A stretch of DNA of 64,000 bases from Legionella_A sp963772805 (lineage in GTDB: Bacteria; Pseudomonadota; Gammaproteobacteria; Legionellales; Legionellaceae). The notes below the pieces were generated by a model. That model ran no database searches. It was not told where the DNA came from and was given only the letters and a program-made list of their open reading frames with translations. Location of the stretch: assembly GCA_963772805.1 (NCBI GenBank), contig CAVYYU010000003.1, positions 186,001 through 250,000 of the forward strand. Direction: 5' to 3'. Positions 43,061 through 53,088 of this stretch are shown in pieces. Position numbers and translations under genes: made by a program. The first letter of the stretch is position 1. The number at the start of each line of letters is the position of its first letter.

Positions 43061-43876
43061 ATGAAAGGAAGCAAGTTAGTAAAAATATTTCGCTTTGTAA
43101 TGCGTTTGTCGCCTTATTTGCAGTTGGCATTGGTTCGATGGGTATATAATAAACTAGCAGTTAAAAATAATTCAGAAAAAAATATCTTCTTAAATTATGG
43201 GTATCACGATGACGATACTTTCTTACCTCTAGATCTTCAGGATGAGCCTAATCGTCTTTTTATTCAACTCTATAATTACGCTGTCAAAAATATCGACTTA
43301 AAAGACAAAGACATCGCTGAGATTGGCTGTGGTCAGGGTGCTGGTGGCTTATTTTTATGGCAGTATAAAAAGCCACGCTCCTATATAGGAGTTGATCTAT
43401 CCGAAAAAGCAATTGCGTTCTGTCAACGCCATAATCAATTTACCAATGTAAAATGGGTGCAAGGTTGTGCTGATAAGCTGCCGATTCCTGATCAGAGTGT
43501 GGATATTGTTATTAATATAGAGTCATCACATTTTTATCCTTCAATGGAGCAATTCATCAATGAGGTTCAACGCATACTTAGACCCAATGGGTACATGGCT
43601 TTCGTTGACCTTCGCCATTCGTTACAAGTCGATAGGTTAGATAAATGTTTTCGCGATTCAGGGTTACGAGTGCTTCAACGGTCTGATATTACGTCTCAGG
43701 TTCTCGCCTCGTTAACACGTATTTCAGATAGAAGAAAAGCCTATATTAATTCGGCTTATCTCGCCATATGGCGTCATGCGAAGCGTGAAATGTCGGCGGT
43801 GAAAGGTTCTGCTATTTATAATGGGTTTATCAATGGTCAACAGAAATATCTTCACTATTTGTTACAAAAGCCATAA
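43061..43876 (+). CDS. class I SAM-dependent methyltransferase
   Basis: A 271-residue methyltransferase. Motif I is AEIGCGQGAGG (residues 86-96), motif II YIGVDLSEKAI (108-118), followed by CADKLPIPDQSVDIVINIES and a motif at ILRPNGYMAFVDLR. An N-terminal helical cap (about 1-45) precedes the fold, as in phthiotriol/sterol-type C/O-methyltransferases. It lies 15 bp upstream of the synthase gene, in the same direction, so it likely methylates the polyketide or its precursor. Confidence 0.87.
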   Translation: MKGSKLVKIFRFVMRLSPYLQLALVRWVYNKLAVKNNSEKNIFLNYGYHDDDTFLPLDLQDEPNRLFIQLYNYAVKNIDLKDKDIAEIGCGQGAGGLFLWQYKKPRSYIGVDLSEKAIAFCQRHNQFTNVKWVQGCADKLPIPDQSVDIVINIESSHFYPSMEQFINEVQRILRPNGYMAFVDLRHSLQVDRLDKCFRDSGLRVLQRSDITSQVLASLTRISDRRKAYINSAYLAIWRHAKREMSAVKGSAIYNGFINGQQKYLHYLLQKP

Positions 43877-43891
43877 TCCAGGAAATTTATT

Positions 43892-46800
43892 ATGCTGAAA
43901 AAAGAAAACCTCGATATTAAAGCAGATTTTATGAATGAGCCTATTGCTATTATTGGGGTGAATTGTCAATTTCCAGGAGTTAATAAAGACATTGAAGACC
44001 TAGATGCCTTTCATGAAATGCTGCTTAAAGAACAAACTCCCATTAGAGATGTACCGAAAAACCGCTGGGACATTAATGAATATTATGATCCTGACCGCCA
44101 AAAAGAGGGTAAAATCGTCTGTCGTAAAGGTGGCTTTATCGAAGACCCTAGTGTATTTGATGCTACCTTCTTTAAAATTCCCCCTATTGAAGCCAAACAA
44201 ATCGATCCACAACACCGTCTCTTTTTAGAAGTCTCTATTCGCGCCTTAAATCATGCCAATATCACCCTGGATTCATTAAGGAACTCTAATACTGGGGTTT
44301 ATTGTGGTATCTCTACGCATGATTACAGCCAGCTAAATCATAAAGACAAGATACAATTCAATGCCTATACCTATATTGGTTCTGCTAACAGCGCTGCCGC
44401 AGGGCGACTTTCTTACTTTCTCAACTTAAATGGCCCATGTATGTCCGTGGACACGGCTTGTTCTTCGTCATTATCAGCACTTTATCTTGCGACGATGGCC
44501 TTAAGAAACCGTCAATGTGATAAGGCGATTGTTGGTGGAGTCCATCTAAGTCTTTGTCCTGATGTTACGATCGGACTAAGTAGGGCAAATATGCTATCTG
44601 CTATTGGGGAGTCGCGAAGTTTTGATGCAAAAGCGGATGGTTATGTTCGAAGTGAGGGTTGTGCGGTCATTATTGTGAAACGGTTAAGCGATGCGATTAA
44701 AGACCATGACAAAATTCATGCAATTATTAAAAGCATGGTTATGAACCAAGATGGGGGTGGAATGGGCATGGCGGCCCCGAATGTCGAAGCGCAAGTGGCA
44801 ATGCATCATTCCGTGTTAGAAGAAGCTCATTTGACTGCAGGTGATATTGATTATATCGAAACACACGGTACTGGCACTATCCTTGGTGACGCTGTTGAAT
44901 TCCAAGCGATTCAAAAAATACATCAAAACCAACATTCAAAAGACAAGCCACTTATTATCGGGGCATTAAAAAGTAATTTGGGACATACTATTTCAGCCTC
45001 TGGTCTGGCGGCTCTTGTTAAAGTTATCGGAGCGTTTAAGCAAGAGATTATTCCAGCAAATTTACATTATTCAGGACCTCATGGTTTAATTAACCCTGAA
45101 AGCATTCCTGCCCTGATTCCTATTCGGGCAACATCATTTCCAAAAAATGAGAATAAAAAAAGGGTTGTACAAATCTCTAGTTTTGGTTTTAGCGGTACCA
45201 ATGTAAGTGCGATTGTTGAAGAGCCACCAAGTGGCGCAATCCCCAAATCCAGTAAGGATAACGGTGAGCCCGTATGTTTTGTTATTTCTGCAAACAGTAA
45301 ATTCTCATTGCGTCAAATGTTAAACAGTCACTTGCACTTTTTGAAGACATCGCCCGCATGCTTGTCAGATGTATGTTTTACCCTCATCAATTGTCGGGAT
45401 CATTATAAGTTTAGATGTGCCATTATCGCCCAGGATAAAGAAGCACTCATTAAAAAAATTGAGTCTGCTGATTATGTATTTAAAAAAACAACCATCGAAA
45501 AAGATATTACGCTTACCGGAAATGATACCCAGCAGAATTATGAGTATTTCCTCTCCGGTGCCAACATTCGCTCAGATAAAAATAAGGTACAGTTTAATCT
45601 CATTGATTTACCCTTGTATGTTTTTGACAGAAAAGCGTATTGGCATGAAGTAAAAGCAATAAAAGAGATAAAAATTCCTGAGGATTGGTGTTTCGAATTA
45701 AAGTGGGAATATCAGGACATTGATAAAAATAATTACGGGGAATTCGGTCGTCGCTGGCTATTAATTGGCGAGCAGCATGGCGATTTTGGTCTGAGTGAAA
45801 AGGGGTTAACCCTTATACGAGAAAAGGATAATTATTCGTTCGATGAGCTCAATGGGATTATTTTTGCAGTAGGATTTGATTCACTCTCATCCGCTGATAT
45901 TGATTCGCGGATTGATTGGCAAAAGAATACGCTGAAAAAGCTATTGGCTATGCTGAAAACCATAAACGATAATGCCATCAAATTAAGGTTAATTTTTCTG
46001 ACGGTTAATAGCACAGCGGAACTTGGCAAAGACAAGATCAATCTTGATAGTAGTTTTCTCAAAGGATTCTGTAAAACCTTGTGTTTAGAGTTACCTCAAT
46101 ATCAAACCATCCTCATCGATTTGGATAAAAAAGATGCGGATAATTTCGCAGAATACCTCATTCCAGAAATCCACCATAATCAGGGGCAACACTACGAGCA
46201 TATGATTGCCTATCGTGATGGAAAGCGTCTGGTTTCGCGTTTAAAAAAAGCTATTCCACCCAAGGAAAAAGAATTACTTCACCCCGCAGGTCGGTATCTT
46301 ATAACGGGTGGTTGTGGCGGTTTGGGTTTAATCACCGCTCAAGCGCTATTGGCCGCGGGGGCAAAAGAGTTAATTCTTATCTCAAGAACAATCGATGAAC
46401 CTTCAATCATAGCTCGCATTAACAATATACAATCGGATTATCCAGGGAGCATTATTCGTCCGCTTAGTATGGATATTACAGATAAAGTTCGCCTGCAAAA
46501 GCTGTTATTGGAGATCAATGAGGATGGTTTATTAAAGGGGATTATTCATGCGGCCGGTGCCTCTATTAATAAACCATTGCTTGAACACCAAGATCAAGAC
46601 ATTGACCATTTATTTGCTGCAAAAGTATCCGGCGGTTGGTATTTACATGAAATGAGCCAGAATTATGAATTAGATTTTTTCGTTGTATATTCCTCCATTT
46701 CATCGGTATTTGGCAGCAATAAAGAGTCGGTTTATAGCGCCACCAACAGTTTTTTAGATGCACTGATTGCAGAACGGCAACGTTTGGGTTTAGTCGGTAC

Positions 46801-49800
46801 TGCTATCCAATGGGGGCCTTGGGCGGAAGTCGGGATGGCGGAAAAGCGATCGCGTGATAAAGGTTTAAAAGATGCTTTAATTCATAATGAGCAGGGTCAG
46901 GCATTCATTCAAAGATTCATCAATAGTAATTTAAGCCAGATTACGCTCATTTCTCCAGCATATCTTCAATTTATGTTGGATTTTGTTCCTGAACCCCAGC
47001 CCGCTTTTTATAAACACTTGACCTATGATTTGCCTAAAGTTGTTTCTTCCTCGAACAACCAGATTTCTCCATGGTTGAGTGATTATTCTAAGCTCGATAT
47101 TGACCATCAGTTTCAGGCTTGTAAGAACATGTTATCTGCAGTTTGTAAAGAGATCTTAGGCGTAGCAACAACGGAAAATTTAGATGCCGACGAAGGTTTT
47201 TTTGTGATAGGTCTTGATTCTATTATGATGGCAGAGCTTGCGACCCGGCTAAAAGGAAATTTAAAGCCATTGCTGCCTGTGGCCGCTACGGTTGCTTTTG
47301 ATTATCCATCGATTAACAAATTAGCAGGTCACATTCAATCGGAATTAAAACTGCATTTTATTGGAGAGCCGAAACAATATCAGTTAGGTAAACCGCTTGA
47401 CGACGCCATTGCAATTATCGGCATGAGCTGTTCGCTACCCAATGCGCCCGATATAGCTGCTTTTGAACAATTACTCGAAAAAGGGCTAAGCGGCATTAAG
47501 GATATTCCTGCAGAGCGTTGGGACCATCAGCTGTACTATGATCTTAATCCCGATGCTCCAGGAAAAACATATGTCAATAAACTGGGATTAATTAATAATA
47601 TTAAATCGTTTGATCCCCAATTCTTTGGGATTAGTCCCCGTGAAGCACCCTTTGTAGAGCCACAACAGCGGCTATTTTTAGAAAATTGTTATTATGCTTT
47701 GGAGAATGCAAATTACCCCGTCCAATCGCTGCGTGGCAGCTTAACGGGAGTTTTTGCGGGAGTTAGCTCTTCTCATGAGTACTATTCTCTGCTAGAAAAA
47801 AATGGGATTTCTCATGAGGAACCCGGGATGTTTTCTGTCACCGGCAAGGCCTTGAATTTAATACCAGGACGAGTTGCCTACACATTTGATTTCAAAGGGC
47901 CTGCTATAAGTATTGATACCGCATGCTCGTCTTCATTGGTTGCTATTCATTATGCTTGTAATAGTTTGAAAAATCGCGAAATCGATTTTGCTCTGGCAGG
48001 CGGGGTCAATGTCTTATTAAGACCAAACGGCCTTATCAATTTGTCAAAAGCCAAAGCACTATCACCCGATGGTCAATGCAAAACATTCGACGAAAATGCG
48101 GATGGCTATGTAAGGTCTGAAGGTTGCGGCGTGTTATTCCTTAAAAGAATGACCGATGCTTTGCGTGATAAGGATACGATTGTAGCAGTTATCAAAGGGT
48201 CTGCAATTAACCATGATGGAAAGTCGGCGGGATTAACCGTGCCCAATGGCAAAAGCCAAGAGGAAGTCATGGCGAAAGCCTTGAGCCAGGCTCAGTTAGC
48301 CAGCGGTGATATTAGTTACTTAGAGGCCCATGGTACAGGTACGCCTCTGGGTGACCCTATCGAAGTTGGTGCGATCAATGCTGTTTACGGCCAACAGCGA
48401 GGTAATGATAATCCATTGTATATTGGTACCGTTAAAACCAACATTGGCCATCTTGAGAGTGCCGCTGGTGTTGCTGGATTGATTAAAGTTTGTGTGGGTT
48501 TGCAAAAAAAGAGAATTTATAAAAATTTGAATTTTAATCGTTTAAACCCCAAAATAACCCTCGATGCGGTCCAAATTGCTTTACATAATAGGGATTGGCA
48601 TAGCAATACGGCCTTGAAATCTGCTGGCGTGAGTGCATTTGGTTTTAGTGGCACCAATGCACATATCATTCTTCAAGAGTTCCCTGAAAATACGACACCA
48701 AAAGAATCTCCACCCCTGAAAACAAATGCTTTGGTTTTATCTGCAAAGAGTCAGATTGCTTTGGATAATTTAGTCAAATGCTATCAGCAGTTTTTAGCAA
48801 CAACATCCTATGATTTTAATGATCTGTGTTTTACGGCAGCAACCTGTCGGGACCATCATTTCTATCGGCTAGCGTTAGTGGCAAAAGATGCACCTACCGC
48901 CAGTCAGCTGTTAAAAAATAATGAGTTTGCCTCCTCATATGGAGAAAATAATCGTCTTGATTTACAGCATGATGTGGAACTTAACTCGCTAGTTAGTAAT
49001 TATTTACAAGGGAAAGACGTTGATTGGGCGTCCTACTATAAGACTCATCGCCATGGCTTAACCAAAGTAGCATTACCCAATTACACCTTTGCCCGGAGTG
49101 AATTCTGGCTAGAAACAAGAGAGGAAAATACAGTTCCGATCGGGCTAGGGTCTGAAAGTCGATTAGAGCATGTGAATCGAGGAGATTCTATTGGCTATGA
49201 AGCAGCCTCAGAGCATCTTTATGAGATAACATGGAGTGCACTTAATTCAAGCCCGCTGAGTGCGGTGGATATACCCGAGCTTTGGGTTATTTCCAAAGAT
49301 GCGATGAAAGTGAAAAAAATATTTGGTCTTATGCGATATCAGCTTATTGATAATATCGATCAATTAGAGCAACTTGCTGATAAAAACATTGTCTTCTTAT
49401 ATCAACAAGATCAATTTCCAGACCTATTTCACTGTTGCCAAACGTTGTTTAAATCACCACCCGCGAGTTTCATACTTGTTACAGAAAATGCATATGCAAT
49501 AAATAGCGCTGTGCCTGGCAAAGTAAACCCTTATCATACAATGGCCAGTACATTCTGGAAAAGTTTTAAAAATGAACTTGAACTCAATAGAAACTATGCA
49601 ATTGATCTGGATGAAGAAAGTACATTAAGAACAACTTTAGAATATATATTTAATACGACCAGCAGGGAAGCTCAATTTGCTGTAAGAGATGCCATCTATG
49701 TGCCCAGGCTTAAGAAAAAGAAGCTTTCCATCAACTTGATACGACCAAAAGTATTATTTGATCAAAAGGCAAGCTACCTGATTACTGGGGGTACGGGTGG

Positions 49801-52327
49801 CTTAGCGAAACCCTTGATTGCATATCTTATCCGTAAGGGGGCAAAACATATTGTTATTACCAGTCGTTCAGAGTGCCCATTAGAAACGAAAGATTTGATT
49901 GAGAGTGCCAGAAAAGAAGAGATTAATATCACTCATCATTCAGTGGATGCCAGTAACTTGCTGCAAATGAAGACAATCTTTGAGAGTCTTAATCAAAGTT
50001 CTCGACCGTTAAAAGGGATATTTCATCTTGCTGGAGTTGTTCGGAATGATTTAATTGTTAACTTAAGTGAGGACGATCTACAACAAGTAATCAGCGCCAA
50101 AATGGAAAGTGCTTTAATCCTGCACCAATTAACGAAAGATTTGAAACTGGATCTGTTTGTCTTGTTTTCATCTGCATCGTCAATTCTGGGTTCTAGACGA
50201 CAAGCAAACTATGCTGCAGCGAATGGTTTTTTAGATGGCTTAGCCCACTTACGACGACACCAAGGCCTGCCCGCTTTGGCGATTAACTGGGGTGTTTTTC
50301 ACACGATAGGCATGGCTGCAACTACAACCCACTCTCTCGAAAAACGTGGATTTATTCCTTTGGATAAAGAGAGTATTGATATCCTTGATCGTATACTCCC
50401 TAATGATTTGACGCAGATTATGTTATGCCCCATGCAATGGGATCTTTATTTTAAGAATACGCCTAAAAATATAGAGATTGCCGAGGAAGATGAAAATACT
50501 TCTCTTTCTGGTAAGCCCTTTATAAATTTTTTACGACAACAATCCCCAAAAGAGCGCAACGCCACCCTTAGTCAGGTACTCTGTGAAATTACTGCCGATG
50601 TTTTGGGTTTTAATAATGTCGAGCAAGTTGGCAGAAATAACGATCTGTTCACAATGGGTATGGATTCGCTTATGTCTTTGGAACTTAGAAGCCGAGTTCA
50701 TGATAAGTTACAATGCCCAAGTCTTAATTTGCCAATAGAATATTTTATTAATGATCCAAGAATCGACAAAATTACTAGCAAACTTGAAAAAGAACTAGAC
50801 ACCATTTTTGCACAAGCTCACGATGAGGCGTCGGTGGACAATCGTCGAGGCGGAGCCATCACATTAAGTGATACCCAGTATGAATTTTGGCTCGTCGACA
50901 AAATGGGGGGTAGTTTTAATTGCCCTAAGCAAATTCAATTACACGGTCAACTAAATCGAGAATACTTGGCAAAGGCTTTTGCGTTTACAGTTAATAAAAA
51001 CGGAGCATTTTGGTTAAATTTTCATAGAGATATACCCATCCAAATGCTAAGGAGACAGGGTCAATTTACATTAATCTATGAAGATATTTCTGCAAATCAT
51101 GATCAGGATTTTTTGAATGAGGTATTTTATGAAAATGCTATGCAGCTTATTTTTTTAACCGATCAACCTCTCGTTAAAGTCTATCTTTATAAGCTAAAAG
51201 AAGACCTTCATGAATTACATATCATCATTCCACATATCATCATTGATGAGTCTTCGTATCGAATTTTATTTACACAATTCAAAGACAATTACGAAACCTT
51301 GTTGCTTGGAAAGCGTCTTATCCCTGTTCAAGAAAAAGATAGTTATTTAGATTATGTGGGCCAGAATAATCGTCATTACGAAACAGACATAAAAAATAAA
51401 ATTGATTTTTGGCAGGTTTATAACAGCGGTTTTCAAAAAATGAGTTTTGGTGATGGCAACCACGTGCCTGATGCCACAAAGCAACCACAGCATTTATTTA
51501 ATTATCCAATGGATGAACTGTTGGTTGAAAAATTTAAAGAATGGCATAAAGAAAGAAACATGAATGTGAGTACGGGTTTAATTGCGGCATTTCACATCGT
51601 TTTTTATAAAATAAGCTTCCAAAAGAAAATACCCATTTTGTTACTGCATAATGGTCGGGGAAGTAGTCGTTACGACTCTGTTGTGGGTTTGTTCCTTGAT
51701 TACAAAAGAATAAACATCACGCTAAATGAAAATTATAAATTTATGGAGTTTTTCAAATCCATAGAAGATGAATTGATAAAAGCGGCTCCATTTCAACAAT
51801 GTTCACAATACATTAAAAACACTGGATTAGATAACGCGCGATCGTCCATTGGCCTAAATTTAATAACATTATTTGACAAAATTTTTCTATCGAAAAAATT
51901 TAAACTCAGTCATCTGAATTCAATTACCAGAAACTACTATCTTAAAACTCTGAGTAAGGCGAGATGGCTTTCTATAATGTTTGATTTAAAAGACCGGCTA
52001 AATCGAATGTTTCATACTAAACTGAGACTATTAAAACCCACTAGATTGACCGTAGTATTTAACATCACTGCAGGTTTTTTTATTAAAGAACCCCGGGATA
52101 ATAAATTTGCTGATCTGGAGATAACTATTCCTAATCATTGGGGAAATCTAGATCGCCCCATAGGAAATCAAACCTTATGGATTATCTTGACCAAAGATCA
52201 GTTTGATCAATATCGATTATCCATTAATGGACCCTTAACAATAGAGTGTAAGGATCTAATTGCTAAGGAATTAAATACTGTCATGATGAATATAATTGAG
52301 AATGATGAATACAAGATTACCGATTAA
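43892..52327 (+). CDS. bimodular AT-less polyketide synthase with terminal condensation domain
   Basis: A 2811-residue enzyme. Order: KS1 (about 15-445; Cys190, His325, His365), KS-AT-type linker and LPLYVFDRKAYW without an AT, KR1 (about 600-1000; ITGGCGGLG at 804, Tyr948), ACP1 (Ser1110 in GLDSI), KS2 (about 1165-1600; Cys1345, His1480, His1520), KR2 (about 1770-2160; ITGGTGGL at 1964, Tyr2107), ACP2 (Ser2259 in GMDSL), and a condensation-like domain (2321 to the end; His2448 and Asp2452 in PHIIIDE). Both KS triads and both KR Tyr residues are intact. There is no AT, DH, ER or thioesterase, so it is of trans-AT type. AGGAAA precedes ATG 43892. The acyltransferase must be elsewhere. Confidence 0.9.
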   Translation: MLKKENLDIKADFMNEPIAIIGVNCQFPGVNKDIEDLDAFHEMLLKEQTPIRDVPKNRWDINEYYDPDRQKEGKIVCRKGGFIEDPSVFDATFFKIPPIEAKQIDPQHRLFLEVSIRALNHANITLDSLRNSNTGVYCGISTHDYSQLNHKDKIQFNAYTYIGSANSAAAGRLSYFLNLNGPCMSVDTACSSSLSALYLATMALRNRQCDKAIVGGVHLSLCPDVTIGLSRANMLSAIGESRSFDAKADGYVRSEGCAVIIVKRLSDAIKDHDKIHAIIKSMVMNQDGGGMGMAAPNVEAQVAMHHSVLEEAHLTAGDIDYIETHGTGTILGDAVEFQAIQKIHQNQHSKDKPLIIGALKSNLGHTISASGLAALVKVIGAFKQEIIPANLHYSGPHGLINPESIPALIPIRATSFPKNENKKRVVQISSFGFSGTNVSAIVEEPPSGAIPKSSKDNGEPVCFVISANSKFSLRQMLNSHLHFLKTSPACLSDVCFTLINCRDHYKFRCAIIAQDKEALIKKIESADYVFKKTTIEKDITLTGNDTQQNYEYFLSGANIRSDKNKVQFNLIDLPLYVFDRKAYWHEVKAIKEIKIPEDWCFELKWEYQDIDKNNYGEFGRRWLLIGEQHGDFGLSEKGLTLIREKDNYSFDELNGIIFAVGFDSLSSADIDSRIDWQKNTLKKLLAMLKTINDNAIKLRLIFLTVNSTAELGKDKINLDSSFLKGFCKTLCLELPQYQTILIDLDKKDADNFAEYLIPEIHHNQGQHYEHMIAYRDGKRLVSRLKKAIPPKEKELLHPAGRYLITGGCGGLGLITAQALLAAGAKELILISRTIDEPSIIARINNIQSDYPGSIIRPLSMDITDKVRLQKLLLEINEDGLLKGIIHAAGASINKPLLEHQDQDIDHLFAAKVSGGWYLHEMSQNYELDFFVVYSSISSVFGSNKESVYSATNSFLDALIAERQRLGLVGTAIQWGPWAEVGMAEKRSRDKGLKDALIHNEQGQAFIQRFINSNLSQITLISPAYLQFMLDFVPEPQPAFYKHLTYDLPKVVSSSNNQISPWLSDYSKLDIDHQFQACKNMLSAVCKEILGVATTENLDADEGFFVIGLDSIMMAELATRLKGNLKPLLPVAATVAFDYPSINKLAGHIQSELKLHFIGEPKQYQLGKPLDDAIAIIGMSCSLPNAPDIAAFEQLLEKGLSGIKDIPAERWDHQLYYDLNPDAPGKTYVNKLGLINNIKSFDPQFFGISPREAPFVEPQQRLFLENCYYALENANYPVQSLRGSLTGVFAGVSSSHEYYSLLEKNGISHEEPGMFSVTGKALNLIPGRVAYTFDFKGPAISIDTACSSSLVAIHYACNSLKNREIDFALAGGVNVLLRPNGLINLSKAKALSPDGQCKTFDENADGYVRSEGCGVLFLKRMTDALRDKDTIVAVIKGSAINHDGKSAGLTVPNGKSQEEVMAKALSQAQLASGDISYLEAHGTGTPLGDPIEVGAINAVYGQQRGNDNPLYIGTVKTNIGHLESAAGVAGLIKVCVGLQKKRIYKNLNFNRLNPKITLDAVQIALHNRDWHSNTALKSAGVSAFGFSGTNAHIILQEFPENTTPKESPPLKTNALVLSAKSQIALDNLVKCYQQFLATTSYDFNDLCFTAATCRDHHFYRLALVAKDAPTASQLLKNNEFASSYGENNRLDLQHDVELNSLVSNYLQGKDVDWASYYKTHRHGLTKVALPNYTFARSEFWLETREENTVPIGLGSESRLEHVNRGDSIGYEAASEHLYEITWSALNSSPLSAVDIPELWVISKDAMKVKKIFGLMRYQLIDNIDQLEQLADKNIVFLYQQDQFPDLFHCCQTLFKSPPASFILVTENAYAINSAVPGKVNPYHTMASTFWKSFKNELELNRNYAIDLDEESTLRTTLEYIFNTTSREAQFAVRDAIYVPRLKKKKLSINLIRPKVLFDQKASYLITGGTGGLAKPLIAYLIRKGAKHIVITSRSECPLETKDLIESARKEEINITHHSVDASNLLQMKTIFESLNQSSRPLKGIFHLAGVVRNDLIVNLSEDDLQQVISAKMESALILHQLTKDLKLDLFVLFSSASSILGSRRQANYAAANGFLDGLAHLRRHQGLPALAINWGVFHTIGMAATTTHSLEKRGFIPLDKESIDILDRILPNDLTQIMLCPMQWDLYFKNTPKNIEIAEEDENTSLSGKPFINFLRQQSPKERNATLSQVLCEITADVLGFNNVEQVGRNNDLFTMGMDSLMSLELRSRVHDKLQCPSLNLPIEYFINDPRIDKITSKLEKELDTIFAQAHDEASVDNRRGGAITLSDTQYEFWLVDKMGGSFNCPKQIQLHGQLNREYLAKAFAFTVNKNGAFWLNFHRDIPIQMLRRQGQFTLIYEDISANHDQDFLNEVFYENAMQLIFLTDQPLVKVYLYKLKEDLHELHIIIPHIIIDESSYRILFTQFKDNYETLLLGKRLIPVQEKDSYLDYVGQNNRHYETDIKNKIDFWQVYNSGFQKMSFGDGNHVPDATKQPQHLFNYPMDELLVEKFKEWHKERNMNVSTGLIAAFHIVFYKISFQKKIPILLLHNGRGSSRYDSVVGLFLDYKRINITLNENYKFMEFFKSIEDELIKAAPFQQCSQYIKNTGLDNARSSIGLNLITLFDKIFLSKKFKLSHLNSITRNYYLKTLSKARWLSIMFDLKDRLNRMFHTKLRLLKPTRLTVVFNITAGFFIKEPRDNKFADLEITIPNHWGNLDRPIGNQTLWIILTKDQFDQYRLSINGPLTIECKDLIAKELNTVMMNIIENDEYKITD

Positions 52328-52542
52328 CTTGTAGCTTACTTAGAAAATTCATAAAGTTATCGCGATTTTAATCAAAAAAAAAGAAGTTGTAGGATGTGGT
52401 TACATAAATATTGGATAACCAGATGCGTCATATTTTTCCCAATCATGAAAAGGGGGGGCGCTCATCTAACCAAGACCTCAAAAAAATAGATGAATTACTG
52501 CAGCGACTAAAATAGACTATTGCAAAGTGCTAAATCTCAAAT

Positions 52543-52947
52543 TTGAAAAGGATTTTCAAATTGAATAAATATGTCATCTATTCGTTGTTTGTTAATATGT
52601 TCAATTTGAACGGGCATTATTCAAAACGATTCACACCCGACTGTGAAACAGAAGGGGCTAGCCTATATAAAATCAAAACATGGCTGAATTCTCATCACAA
52701 TGAGCATTCGGAAGAAGATAAAGATCCTTTGGCTCTTTTTTGTTTATGTGATTTTTATGTTAAAAACAAAATTAATCGCTCCATAAAAAGGGGAAATATT
52801 ACCCATTTATTAGGCCAGTGGTTTAACCATGTATTTGGATTGAGTGTTTACAAAGATCAATATCAGAATTATTTTGTGATTTATACAAACAAAGGCCAAA
52901 GTTCCATAATAGGACGGAGCGTGTCAGCGGAAATGAGACAAATTTGA
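52543..52947 (+). pseudogene. ankyrin-repeat protein, 5' part (split by IS3-like copy 2)
   Basis: 124 native codons (52543-52914) of a gene whose remainder is at 54674-56251; the last 10 codons are IS sequence. The start is uncertain: TTG 52543, or TTG 52561 which has AAAAGG about 9 bases upstream. No family recognised in this segment, which has a short hydrophobic stretch (YVIYSLFVNMF), then a helical, charged region (EGASLYKIKTWLNSHHNEHS). The intact protein would have had about 649 residues. Codons 124 and 125 join precisely once the IS and one GGA are removed. Confidence 0.78.
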
Positions 52948-53088
52948 TGTGTCGAAGACACTAAATCATCTTGTCATATTGCCCACTTGTTGTCCAGTAA
53001 ATACAATTAAGTCTCATAAATAATTTGCTACTCATCTTATTCGCGATTACGTTATTTATAATCATAATGGTTGGTTTATCATCGATAG

